A stretch of 64,000 bases of DNA from Tubulanus polymorphus (taxonomy: Eukaryota; Nemertea; Palaeonemertea; Tubulaniformes; Tubulanidae). Position 1 is the first letter of the stretch, and every line of letters begins with the position of its first letter. The stretch covers positions 6,448,001-6,512,000 of the forward strand of contig NC_134026.1 of NCBI RefSeq assembly GCF_964204645.1, written 5' to 3'. Below, piece after piece: positions 35,108 to 45,400 of this stretch. The position numbers were made by a program, and so were the translations under genes. The notes under the pieces were generated by a model. That model ran no database searches. It worked only from the letters and a program-made list of their open reading frames with translations, and was not told the DNA's origin.

Positions 35108-35114
35108 AGGATTG
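35108..35114 (+). other. Left target-site duplication (AGGATTG)
   Basis: AGGATTG directly precedes the left TIR, after one extra T at 35115. The identical heptamer follows the right TIR at 42467-42473. Read as 8 bp, the pair would be AGGATTGT / AGGATTGG. Confidence 0.85.
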
Positions 35115-35115
35115 T

Positions 35116-35779
35116 ATGGTGGCTGATTCGGGCCATGTAAAATTTTTTTTTCGTCCTCCACGAAAACGCGCAAAAACAAATATGACCGCGCAAAAACAAA
35201 TATGACCGCGCAAAAACAAACTTTTAACGCGCAAAAACGAAATAATCCGTTTTTGCGCGCTAAATCTTTGTTTTTGCGCGCGCGCAAAAACGAATATTTG
35301 TTTTTGCGCCCGCGCAAAACCGAAAGTTTGTTTTTGCGCGCGCGCAAAAACAAATATTACCGCGCAAAAACAAACTTTTAACGCGCAAAAACGAAATAAT
35401 CCGTTTTTGCGCGCTAAATCTTTGTTTTTGCGCGCGCGCAAAAACGAATATTTGTTTTTGCGCCCGCGCAAAAACGAAAGTTTGTTTTTGCGCGCGCGCA
35501 AAAACAAATATTACCGCGCAAAAACAAACTTTTAACGCGCAAAAACGAAATAATCCGTTTTTGCGCGCTAAATCTTTGTTTTTGCGCGCGCGCAAAAACG
35601 AATATTTGTTTTTGCGCCCGCGCAAAAACGAAAGTTTGTTTTTGCGCGCGCGCAAAAACAAATATTACCGCGCAAAAACAAACTTTTAACGCGCAAAAAC
35701 GAAATAATCCGTTTTTGCGCGCTAAATCTTTGTTTTTGCGCGCGCGCAAAAACGAAAGTTTGTTTTTGCGCGCGCGTAT
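35116..35779 (+). repeat. Left TIR with four 154-bp modules of CGCAAAAACG
   Basis: After a 55-bp unique tip, the string CTTTTAACGC recurs at 35221, 35375, 35529 and 35683, exactly every 154 bp. Within each module the core GCGCAAAAACG appears repeatedly, alternating with its complement CGTTTTTGCGC, separated by short spacers (AAATATTACC, AAACTTTTAA, AAATAATC, CTAAATCTTTG). Each module is thus a chain of small hairpins inside a much larger inverted repeat. It ends near TTTTTGCGCGCGCG at about 35778. Open frames on both strands here (FLRARKNK-type repeats) are by-products of the array. Confidence 0.95.
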
Positions 35780-35862
35780 TATCTCACAGCGTAGCCTGAT
35801 ATAGTTTTGATGTATGCGCACTTGGACATCGTCAGAGGATAGTCGTAGACTTGTTGTGGACA

Positions 35863-38784
35863 ATGATGGATGATTTTATTAGAAGCCTTTTTATGAGTGG
35901 ACATCAATACTCCGATATTGTTAATCTAATCTACCTTGATTGTGGTCGAACAATGAGGTAAGTTATAATTTCCATATACACGTAAGAATCAATCACAGTA
36001 TTGAACGGAACGGCGCTATTGCATGTTTGTCTACCACCCCATCACGACCTAATACAAATTAATGTGGATTGTTGTGACTCCATGGTTGTATGGACAGGGG
36101 TTTCACTGTTGCCTAGGCCTCATACCCGACAGCTTTTTCACGGTCATATAGTGTAACTTTTATCAAGTGATAGCATCATAGGTGCGCACGAGGGGGTTAT
36201 TGCAGTTTTCGCTTATTGTTTCATGGATTACATGTTAATTTTTAAAACTAAGAGTAGTTTATCATTCGATCACTCACTCATGACAACATTCATATATTTC
36301 TCAATGTTTCAGTGTGCGTCAATTAAAGCGCCATCTGAAAAGAATGGGCTTGAAGAGGAATAAAAATTATAGTTTGGAAGACGTCTTTCATGCAGTTTCG
36401 GTAAAGATTCTTACACAATTTCTTCATTACCGCCTTCTTTTCTTCTGATAATATATTTGAGAAACAATGGATTTTACGCACTAAACCTCCTGCCAAGAAC
36501 TTGAAATCAAAATTAATCGAGAAATCAAAATAGAATCGAACACAAAATGCAGTATGAATATAATCAAAGTAAAATAAAGAGGAGAAAATTCATTGAACTA
36601 GTAATTATCTCATTATCATTCGATATTTTAGAGTGAATTGAGTGGCAGCGGCTCTTGTTTAGGTTATAGGAGCATGACGGACAGGCTGCGTCATCGATAT
36701 GGTATCAAAACTCCGAGGTGAGTTTTCCGGAGGCGTAGAGGTCTGTCGTCCTAGAATATATAGGCCTACATGAAATCTTGGTCGATATGTACCCTTATCG
36801 AGAATGCATATATTCTATTTTCAAGGAGTCTGGTAGCTAGGGTTCTTCGGGAACTAGATGAGGAAGGAGTTGCAGATCGTTCGAATGGAGTTTTGAGACG
36901 TCGTCGATATTCGAACAAAGGACCCAATTACCTTATACATGTTGATGGATACGATAAACTAAAGCCTTATGGGTTTTGTATTCACGGGGCTATGGATGGG
37001 TAAGAAATTATAGATTTCACTGATTCAAGATTTATCAGCACTGAACGGTGGCCCGACACCGCCCGGGCTCTTCGTCCGTTAGGACAAGTTACGGTGGATG
37101 TTATATATAACATTGTAACCACCTGTTTGTTTCTATTGTTCAGATTTGTTTGTTTTTTTAATCTCTGTGTTTTATTTTATTGACATATCTGTCTCATGTA
37201 ATATCGGTAATTATAAGGACGCAATAAATTTGGAATTGAATTGAATTGAATTGGTGGGATTCGAACCCATCCTAATTTAAATCCTCGAGCAATGACAGAA
37301 GTAACCTCTCACAGTTCTATCAAAACTAAAGTAAACTTAAGTTTCTGCTATAGGCCTATTTTCTAAGATTTTGGGTAGTAGACACAAACTATTACTGTGG
37401 TATATGAACGGTCACAATGACAAGCTAGGATGGAAACAAGAATATATGCCACAGACCACAATTCAGGGGGCATTTTCATATATTTTTAGGTTTTCAAGGA
37501 GAATCCTGTGGTTGAAGGTTGCCAGTACGAATAATGATCCATCGGTCATTGGGTATTACTTCACTGATTACATCAAACAAATTGCAGGTTAGAGAAAATG
37601 ATGTTATTTTCCGTTAAATTTAGATGTAAGTAATTAACGGCACCGTACGAATATACAATAATAGGCCTACAGTATATTTATCACCAAAAAAATCACTAAC
37701 TTCTATGACAAAAATCGATTACAAGCTTTGACATACAATATTTTAGTGGTATGAACCATCCATTGATCTTTTGCAGGTGTCCCTCGGTGCATACGAATCG
37801 ACGCCGGAACTGAAAATGTTCTACTCTGTGAAATACAGCGATCCTTTCGGGCCGATGACAATGACGACATGGCTGGAGATATGAGCGTCTTGATCGGTAA
37901 ATCAACCAGCAACCAGGTGTGCAATGTATAACCTTGGCTAAATTTGTTTGGAAGCGGATCTTGAAGATGGCAATGCGGTATATCAAATAAATATTTCAAA
38001 ATTGTGTAATATATTTTTTCAGAGGATCGAACGATTTTGGCGAACACTACGAAACTCCGTTGGCCAATTCTGGATGAATATGTTTAAGGACATGAGTGAC
38101 ACTGGCATTTTTTCCAATGCAGATGCTGTTCATGTGTAGGTTGACTTCTGTCTTAGATTCAATTTTTGTGGAATTTTGTTATATTAGGATGAATATAAAG
38201 TAATATGGAAACAATCTTTTTTCTTTTAGTGAAACGATACGATTTTGTTTCCACCAACTTATAGAACAAGATCTTGAAGACTTCCGCAATGAATGGAATA
38301 GTCACAGAATAAGGCGTCAAAGAAATTGTGATGTACCATGTTCTAAACCGGATCTTTTATATTTTGCACCAGAATTATTTGGTATGTACACAAGACAGCC
38401 CATACGTACAAAATGTGAAATCTTAAAGTCAGATGATGAGATTGGAATTGAAATGTTACTATATAGCATGATTATCCAAAAATTGCATCTAGCGTAACGA
38501 GGCCTGTGTACTGTACAGCAGCTTACAGATATTTTGTGATAACAATTACTTTTGTTTTGAATTTCAATTCCATTTTAGGTACTACTGATCATAAAATTGA
38601 AATCAATTATGAAGACGTCATCGATGTTCAAGCTGAATTCTGCAAACAGCCAAACGATCGTGGTAGCAGTGAACCTGTTTTTCCAACAATGTGTGACAAT
38701 ATCATGGCTGTTAATGGATTTTCACTGCCGCAGTCTGCTGATGAAGCCTACGATTTGTACATTCAACTATTGGGCCAATTTTAA
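35863..38784 (+). CDS. Integrase-core (DDE) transposase, 9 exons, 383 aa
   Basis: Exons 35863-35957, 36313-36400, 36632-36717, 36826-36999, 37490-37587, 37777-37916, 38023-38135, 38230-38381, 38579-38784; GT/AG throughout, phases agree, 1152 bp. N-terminus (MMDDFIRSLFMSGHQYSDIV, then RQLKRHLKRMGLKRNKNYS) looks like a helix-turn-helix DNA-binding region. It is followed by SGSGSCLGYRSMTDRLR and RRRRYSNKGPNYLIHVDGY. Retroviral-integrase-fold catalytic core: first Asp in HVDGYDKLKPYG, second in RIDAGTEN, Glu in NQRIERFWR. The C-terminal part has WNSHRIRRQRN and KPDLLYFAPELFG. It matches the integrase-core family predicted in many fish and cnidarian genomes (family recollection). No stop or frameshift, so it is probably active; it would cut and join the element's TIR ends. 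It starts about 80 bp inside the left TIR array, whose edge may act as promoter. Confidence 0.92.
37020..37300. repeat. SINE or retroelement tail inserted in transposase intron 4
   Basis: The long fourth intron has a GC-rich CGGTGGCCCGACACCGCCCG start, a 3'-UTR-like AT-rich run with AATAAA (CGCAATAAATTTGG), then a (GAATT)n-type tail and TGGTGGGATTCGAACCCATC. The last, on the minus strand, is a good tRNA B box. This fits two nested retroposed fragments. The splice sites of the intron are intact. Confidence 0.55.
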
Positions 38785-39079
38785 TTTTTAAAACGACACC
38801 CTTCATATCGCCAAGATTGAAAACACAAGCTTTCTTTTGCATTGTACATGTAGTCTTTACTTATTTCCAACAAATAGAATGTATGCTGTAATACAAATTA
38901 AAGTATGCCATAATTTTTAATACACGTAATCATTTTTCATTCTTCATGAAACTAGTGGAAGCATTATGTGGTCATTTAACAACATTCATAACAAGATTCA
39001 TTGCGAGTTAGCCAAGTCAGCATAAACCTCGAAATACTTTTTAACCCACTTATTAGCCCATTGTTCTATAAAGAAATAG

Positions 39080-39119
39080 CTGTGTTGTGACCTTTTGGAA
39101 CAAAAAGGTCACAACACAG
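39080..39119. terminator. Perfect 17-bp-arm hairpin between the convergent transposon genes
   Basis: CTGTGTTGTGACCTTTT at 39080-39096 and AAAAGGTCACAACACAG at 39103-39119 are exact complements around GGAACA. It lies 296 bp after the transposase stop and 1.45 kb beyond the HECT stop. Its location between tail-to-tail genes suggests a transcript-end or insulating structure, but that role is inferred; it could also be an internal foldback relic. Confidence 0.6.
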
Positions 39120-39477
39120 TTATCTCATTTTAGGATTCTCCTGCATCGTTTGTTATATGATATAACATTAAACTTTGATTTAACCATTTTTTGGATCGGG
39201 TAGTTTTGAATGGTTTTTTGAGAAAAAATCAACACGTCTTTGGTCTCGATTTTTAATAATTGTTGGTACTGTCATAGGACATCTCACATCGAATTGGGTT
39301 CACCCAGTGTATCTGTCTTACCACCAGGAGAGTTGATTATCCCAGGACACTTCTGTAGTATGAGGTAAAAGCAACGAAAGAAATACACGACGTATCAGAA
39401 GATTTACGAGTACAACGACTTATAAGTGTATCATGTTATCCTTTATTTGCCCAATAATATACACTAAACTACTTGAC

Positions 39478-39800
39478 AAGTTTATGTTCTGCTATCTACA
39501 GATACAAGAGAACATTAAGTCAGTGTCTTACATGCATTCACGCATCAGATATATATTGACAAATCCTAACAATACGGATTAAGCGGGTTCGATTCTTAAC
39601 AACTCAAACTCAAAACTATAATATCACAGCCGATATGAACTAAACGAATTGACAGGTTAATGTTCTGCTGTCTACAGATACATAGAACTGTCTTACCATG
39701 CATTCACGCATCAGATATTGACAAATCCTAACAATACGGATTAAGCGGGTTCGATTCTTAACTCAAACTCAAAACTATAATATCACAGCTGATATATCAT
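39478..39800. repeat. Two-copy tandem duplication (~160-bp unit) inside the transposon
   Basis: The block running from ATGTTCTGCTATCTACAGAT through CATTCACGCATCAGAT, GACAAATCCTAACAATACGG, AGCGGGTTCGATTCTTAAC and AAACTATAATATCACAGC occurs twice in direct orientation. The AGCGGGTTCGATTC string is B-box-like, so the unit may be a duplicated SINE head. Confidence 0.8.
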
Positions 39801-40565
39801 AAACTAAAACATCTACATGCATGAACAACTATGCAAAAGGAAAGATGAACACTAAAACAGTGTATGTCAATTAAAGTACAAGATGGATGTTATATCATGC
39901 CATAGACAGTAACTAGGGGTCCAGAGACGCCATGCCCACTTGGGAAGTGCTTTGAAGTGCTCGACAATCTAACAATTTCAAACATGTTGATATCTTTCTC
40001 AAAAAAGGTCACATGACGGCCAGGATTGCGTAAAAATTTGATTTAATATATGAATGGATCAACTAGTACAATAATTTAGTGAAATAGATAACGGTTTTTG
40101 AGTCCATATGGCGAAATCCGATAGACTACAATTGCTGACTATAACTTTTTTCACTCCCTTCAGGCCCCTGTCAAAAATTTACTGTTTGTATGATGTTCTA
40201 TCCATGTATTTATCCAGGAATTATTCTATCCAGGAATTATTAATTGATGTCGAAATATATCTACAAATAGCTCTAATACTCCATTTTGTATAACCTCCCA
40301 AAAAGACCGCCATTTTCTTTTTCAAATGAAGATAGACTGACCGAATGACTGAGAAAAATTATATTGATTCAGCAAATTTTTACAAAATCCTTGTTTAGGT
40401 TTATTCTTTTAAATGAAATGCAAATTATCACTATTATGAACTTGTATCATGCAGATTGAAGAGCAGTTCCTTGATTGTTCAATGCATTATTATTAAATTT
40501 GATTGCTTGTAAATTCTCCGGACGAACGAAAAGTGAACGCAATAGCTGAATAGCTCCCAAGTGAG

Positions 40566-41479
40566 CTAAAAACAATACATGTAATCCGATTTAACTACGC
40601 ATCTGTAAAAAGTATGGCTAGCTCCTATAACTGCAAAGTCCATGTAACTTTTGAATTGTTCATATGTTGTATGTACAGGAATAGATAGTACGTTGCAACA
40701 CGTATTCGCCGTTGGAAAGTTCTTCGTCGCATCACTGATTTCATCAGGGTGACGAAATTGGAGTTGAAGAGGTGGATCAAATCCGAGAATGGGAACCTGT
40801 TCCAAACCGGTGACAAACCGGAGAAAGTCAATCATTTGGTCTCCTAACAGAAAAGAATATAACAAGAATACAACATTTCCTCATTTTCATTTATAAATTT
40901 GGGTGTTTTAGTACGATATACCTTCAATGTCTGTCAGGTATTCTCGAAACCATCCATACGATTTGTTTTCTAGAAGTCGACGGTTTGTACCAATTTCGTT
41001 CCACAGAATATTATCAAAACTAAATGCCGATAAAACATCCTCTGCCGTAAAAATTCTGTTTGCACCGGCACAGAACACATCTCTCAATAGATGTGGATAT
41101 GCACCTACATAAAACAGGAGTCCATTTTCTTCCAATCCACTCTTAAACCTGCAATGACATTAGAAATGTTTGATTTGAATTAGCCATTCGATATTTCGAT
41201 AGATGACCTTTTATGTAGCGCTTCAAATACAATGAGATATTACTTAAGCAAGGACGAGTGTCCATAAAACCCACAAGACATTCATTGAATTAAAGATACA
41301 GCCAATGGACACTTACTGTCTTAATGCTTCGCCTAAACGATGAACTGCCAGAAATACAGATAATGTTTTGATGAGTTTGTCCTTTTTTGAGAAATGTGCA
41401 TAATTTATGCACCCAGCAACCGATATAACGTTTTCATACTTTGTCACTAACCCATCAAAATCATCTGTAGTTGTACATT
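40566..41479 (-). CDS. HECT-type E3 ubiquitin ligase C-terminal region carried by the transposon
   Basis: Three linked exons: 41479-41317, 41148-40922, 40843-40566 (phases 1, 2, 1; stop TAG at 40566), about 220 aa. Second exon: QFKSGLEENGLLFYVGAYPH, DVFCAGANRIFTAEDVLSAF, WFREYLTDIEG. Third: RFVTGLEQVPILGFDPPLQL, then FPTANTCCNVLSIPVHTTYE with the catalytic Cys of the HECT C-lobe in TCCN, and KSYMDFAVIGASHTF near the end. The layout matches the G2E3-like HECT proteins abundant in fish and cnidarian gene sets (recollection). The protein would accept ubiquitin on Cys and pass it to substrates. Missing: the 5' exon(s). The first exon needs a phase-1 donor that I cannot find in the 390 bp left before the right TIR; a hAT-like terminus lies there. 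The N-lobe is therefore incomplete: the gene is truncated, or its start lies elsewhere. Confidence 0.8.
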
Positions 41480-41519
41480 CTGAAATGTATAAAAACGATA
41501 TAAAGATAAACATGCAGTA

Positions 41520-41540
41520 CAGGGGCGGAGCCAGGATTTT
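41520..41540 (+). repeat. hAT-type element terminus (CAGGGGCGGAGCCAGG)
   Basis: CAGGGGCGGAGCCAGGATTTT has the CAGGG start and the GGCGGAGCCAGG body usual for hAT/MITE termini. The matching other end is not seen. It lies just upstream of the first HECT exon found and may have disrupted that gene. Confidence 0.45.
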
Positions 41541-41873
41541 CAAAAATGTGTCTTTTTTCACCAATACTACACAAACATTACTGAGTGAATCGGCTTAGAC
41601 CCGGGTACATGACCTTTATCCACTGGGAAGTGATTAAAACCGTCTAACGATCCATTGTTTAATGATATGTAAAAGTAGGCCTACACTAATGATTAATAGC
41701 CATATAACGATCAAGCAATTGAATCAAAAGTTTATATTTACATCTGTTTCTTGAGGATGATTAGCCATCTTCTGCGAGCGACCATGCAACAAGAGCGTGC
41801 TACCTCTATGAACATGGGGCACGGCACTCTTGTACGTAATGCGATCAGGATCGATAAAAAATAATTCATTAAG

Positions 41874-42466
41874 CCTTTGTTGTTGCGCACGCGCAAAAAC
41901 AAACATTCGTTTTTGCGCGCGCGCAAAAACAAAGATTTAGCGCGCAAAAACGGATTATTTCGTTTTTGCGCGTTAAAAGTTTGTTTTTGCGCGGTAATAT
42001 TTGTTTTTGCGCGCGCGCAAAAACAAACTTTCGTTTTTGCGCGCGCGCAAAAACAAAGATTTAGCGCGCAAAAACGGATTATTTCGTTTTTGCGCGTTAA
42101 AAGTTTGTTTTTGCGCGGTAATATTTGTTTTTGCGCGGGCGCAAAAACAAATATTCGTTTTTGCGCGCGCGCAAAAACGGATTATTTCGTTTTTGCGCGT
42201 TAAAAGTTTGTTTTTGCGCGGTAATATTTGTTTTTGCGCGCGCGCAAAAACAAACTTTCGTTTTTGCGCGGGCGCAAAAACAAATATTCGTTTTTGCGCG
42301 CGCGCAAAAACAAAGATTTAGCGCGCAAAAACGGATTATTTCGTTTTTGCGCGTTAAAAGTTTGTTTTTGCGCGGTAATATTTGTTTTTGCGCGGTCATA
42401 TTTGTTTTTGCGCGTTTTCGTGGAGGACGAAAAAAAAAATTTTACATGGCCCGAATCAGCCACCAT
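41874..42466 (-). repeat. Right TIR, contracted CGCAAAAACG array
   Basis: Inverse of the left TIR. The module landmark GCGTTAAAAG recurs near 41970, 42093, 42198 and 42351, giving spacings of about 122, 104 and 154 bp: two modules have lost segments compared with the left TIR. The outer about 150 bp are almost identical to the left end; one difference is TATTACC against TATGACC in the second spacer. Confidence 0.95.
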
Positions 42467-42473
42467 AGGATTG
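42467..42473 (+). other. Right target-site duplication (AGGATTG)
   Basis: AGGATTG immediately follows the right TIR tip CCACCAT, equal to 35108-35114. The pre-insertion site would have read CACTC, one AGGATTG, then GACTACT or TGACTACT. Confidence 0.85.
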
Positions 42474-45400
42474 GACTACTTGCCGCACGGAGAAATACAA
42501 ATGTCAAATAGCGCTGAAAATGGCGGTAAGTCAACAGTCTTGGTCCCAGTGTTTAACTCGAATAGAGCAGTGGTTAGTATTAACAAAGCGAAACCACAGG
42601 AAACTTCAGGGAATCGCGTCCCAGACTGAAAGGAAATTGAGAGTGTCCTTAGAGAGCGGACGATACCGTTAAGGAAACCATAGACAACCTAGAACTGTAG
42701 AATTCACCGCGAGGAAGAGGCGATTTAAGAGCCGGGAGACGCAACTAATGGAAATAAACATCGCACTTAGAGACGATCAGAAGCGAATAGACTGTGATTC
42801 GTGTCATACGCGGATAAATCTATTAGAACACGAGAGGAAAATACACAGACTACACAGGTTTAATACCTAATACACTGTGAACAAACAGGAAATAATCAAC
42901 GAGATAGAATCAGAAAACAGACCAGATTAAAGTCGTCTTTACGATGAGGAAGAAGGCACGAAGAGAACGTCTTCTTTAAATCGAGGATAAAGCGAGCTAC
43001 GTACATACGTAATGGCTAGATTACATCCATCAGAATCACATTAATAACTCGGCTATTTCCGGTAGAAAATAAAACCAAACAGATATCACTGTCTCAGTAA
43101 TAAGGCGATCAGAGAGAAACAAATAGAAAAATGATGAAATGCTTTCAGATGACCAGGACACATCTGTTCTACATTTCCGTTCATCTTTTCCTTCTCACTG
43201 CGGTACTTAACTCGAGCGAGTGCTTTAAAAACTCCTCAAGACAAGCATCTTTATTCTTATGATCCCCGGAATTATGAATGCTATCAAAAATACATAAAGG
43301 GAAAAATATCGTAAATGCTGTTAAACTAATGGTTCAGCAATGTTTTTAATAGGTGCACACCTTCTTAACGGGTTTTTCTCATACTTGTGTTAAGTACCTC
43401 CATCATCGCGATGCATTTTACTGCGTAACTGTGTTTACTGCTGCTAAGACAAATAGTAACTTTACTATCGAAAACAAACATCATAATTCAAGATCGTATT
43501 GAATAACTTAATAGTTTATCCGTTAAACAACGATGGACTCGGAGTTCATGATGCAACCTAACATCTTTATAAAGGTCTGTTACAGCATGGACTCTAAAAC
43601 GAAGCGTTTTTCATGGTTACAGTTAAGTTTGAGAGAATAGCAAATTACTAAATTGCAGAAACTTATAGTCGGCGTGCCGAAGGTTCAAGAATGGGATATC
43701 CTGGCATGTTTTGTTAATGGTTGGTCCGATACATCAATCGATAGATCAGATCCTGTAGGTAGTTTGTGAAAATATACCTGTTGCCTGTTGGGGTCCTCAT
43801 TTCTTCACCTATAGGACGCGCTGAAGTTGCTATGGTTGATTACCATATTGCGGTTTTGTTTATGTCTTACTTCTTGAATAGAAATCATATAATACGATAT
43901 CCAGCTTTAGACGGATACCTTTGTAGTATTTTATTGGAATTCATGTAGTTATTTTTGTATCTTATCTTTATGAATCGCTGATTTCTACATATCGACTAAA
44001 CACCATACCAGTAGCGAATTCAGATTACTAATTAGGAATACATTTCACGCGAATGGGAATGCACTGGAAATTTTAATTTCACCTGCGAATTTTTCCTCTC
44101 GTCGCCTGCTTTCAAACGAGGAAAATGAAGATTGAATTACTAGACGATAAAATGATAAAAAGCGGTTTCATAGAACTCATTGCAATCAATGAAGTGTCAT
44201 TAAATTGTAATTACATTGACGAACAGATATGCTACGTAGTGCTTTCCGCCTAAACACTTCAACAAGGTGTTTTTTTCAATAAGACATCGATATAACACAA
44301 CGGTAGCTTTATTAATGGATAAATCTTGAAACCCAACGGAGTTTATTCTATCACGTCGTTGTAACAAGTAGTTATGTGTTGAGGCCTCTCGATAAAGATA
44401 TCGCTTTACATTAAACGGGTTTTGAAAAAAATCTCGATTTGTTTTATGGTTTGCATTGAATGGAAAATGGCCGTTAAATTCAATTTGACGTCGTTGATAG
44501 CAGTCGGTAATAGCGGAAATAACCATTACAGTACATCGGCTAAAACTCCATAAAACACTTCAAATATCGAAATCTGATGAATTTCTATTTGTCTAATATG
44601 TTTCATGTCGTTTAATGTAGCATTCAACGTGTTTATGAAACGATCATTTGGGACTCGTTAGCGGGAAACGGGGATATAGCAAAATACACCAACAAGGAAC
44701 CGCAACTCCCTTTTAACTGTAACGATTGCTGGGTTCGATTCCATAGTTCCCGCGGCAACAATTTTAATCTAGAGTTTAGACACTAGAAATATCTACTTTT
44801 CATTTTCAAATTTTGGTCCTTTAAAGGTCCTGTTAACATCTTACAGTCAACATCATACAGACTACAATAGTTAATAATAAGTCCGTATTAGGTAAGTCAT
44901 CTTTGGATCACATCTCAACTCTCGGTTTTGTGTACTGGGTCTAAAAGATTTCGACCGACAGATTTAACTGACTCAATTTAACTCTGATTGGCTCTGAATC
45001 TTATCCCATTAGGAATGTCAGTAAGTTGGTTCTTTGAACCTGCGGTTTCTGATCAATTTGCTTTAGAAATCCTATCACGTCTTTCCCCGATACACGCAAA
45101 CACACAAATATTTGTCTTTGAACCGACATTTGATTTAATAACCGCACGCGTTCTCAGCTTCAGTTTCGTAGCAATAAATACACTTTATCCCAATAGCACA
45201 AACACTCTTTGTAACATTTCCTGTACTGCACCGTGGAACGCTTCAAGGGTCACTATTCACACCTGTCGGGTTGGAGCTATTTTCAAAGTTTCTGCACTTC
45301 CTCAAAATGAAGTTTACTAAAACGAACCTATACTTTCTACAAATTCCGATAGAAATAGATTTCTAACCCTGAAAAAAATCACGCGTAAATTCAGAAAAAC

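Larger units (their letters stand above)
35116..42466 (+). mobile_element. Complete 7.35-kb DNA transposon: DDE integrase + HECT E3, long tandem-array TIRs
   Basis: The ends are inverted copies: ATGGTGGCTGATTCGGGCCA on the left matches TGGCCCGAATCAGCCACCAT on the right, and the match continues through ATGTAAAATTTTTTTTTCG, CCTCCACGAAAACGCG and into the CGCAAAAACG arrays. The element is flanked by 7-bp direct repeats. Cargo: a complete plus-strand integrase-core transposase (35863-38784) and a minus-strand HECT ubiquitin-ligase region (40566-41479), convergent, with 1.8 kb between them holding a perfect hairpin and a tandem duplication. Near-identical TIRs, a target duplication and an intact transposase suggest recent, possibly autonomous, mobility. 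I cannot assign it to a named superfamily with certainty; IS3EU-, Ginger- or Mutator/foldback-like groups are worth comparing. Confidence 0.93.

Noticed and set aside
35075-35863. Overlapping long ORFs with FLRARKNK / FARAQKQ repeats
   Set aside because: They arise from the 154-bp TIR modules, run on both strands in several frames, and the mirror set appears at 41.9-42.6 kb; no start or splice logic.
35116-42466. CRISPR-like array (regular repeats and spacers)
   Set aside because: Eukaryotic context; the spacers are repeated too and the units are inverted between element ends.
41877-42629. Repeat ORFs in the right array
   Set aside because: Same array effect as the left TIR.
44988-45320. 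110-aa plus ORF
   Set aside because: Non-ATG start, no motif, isolated in repeat-bearing DNA.
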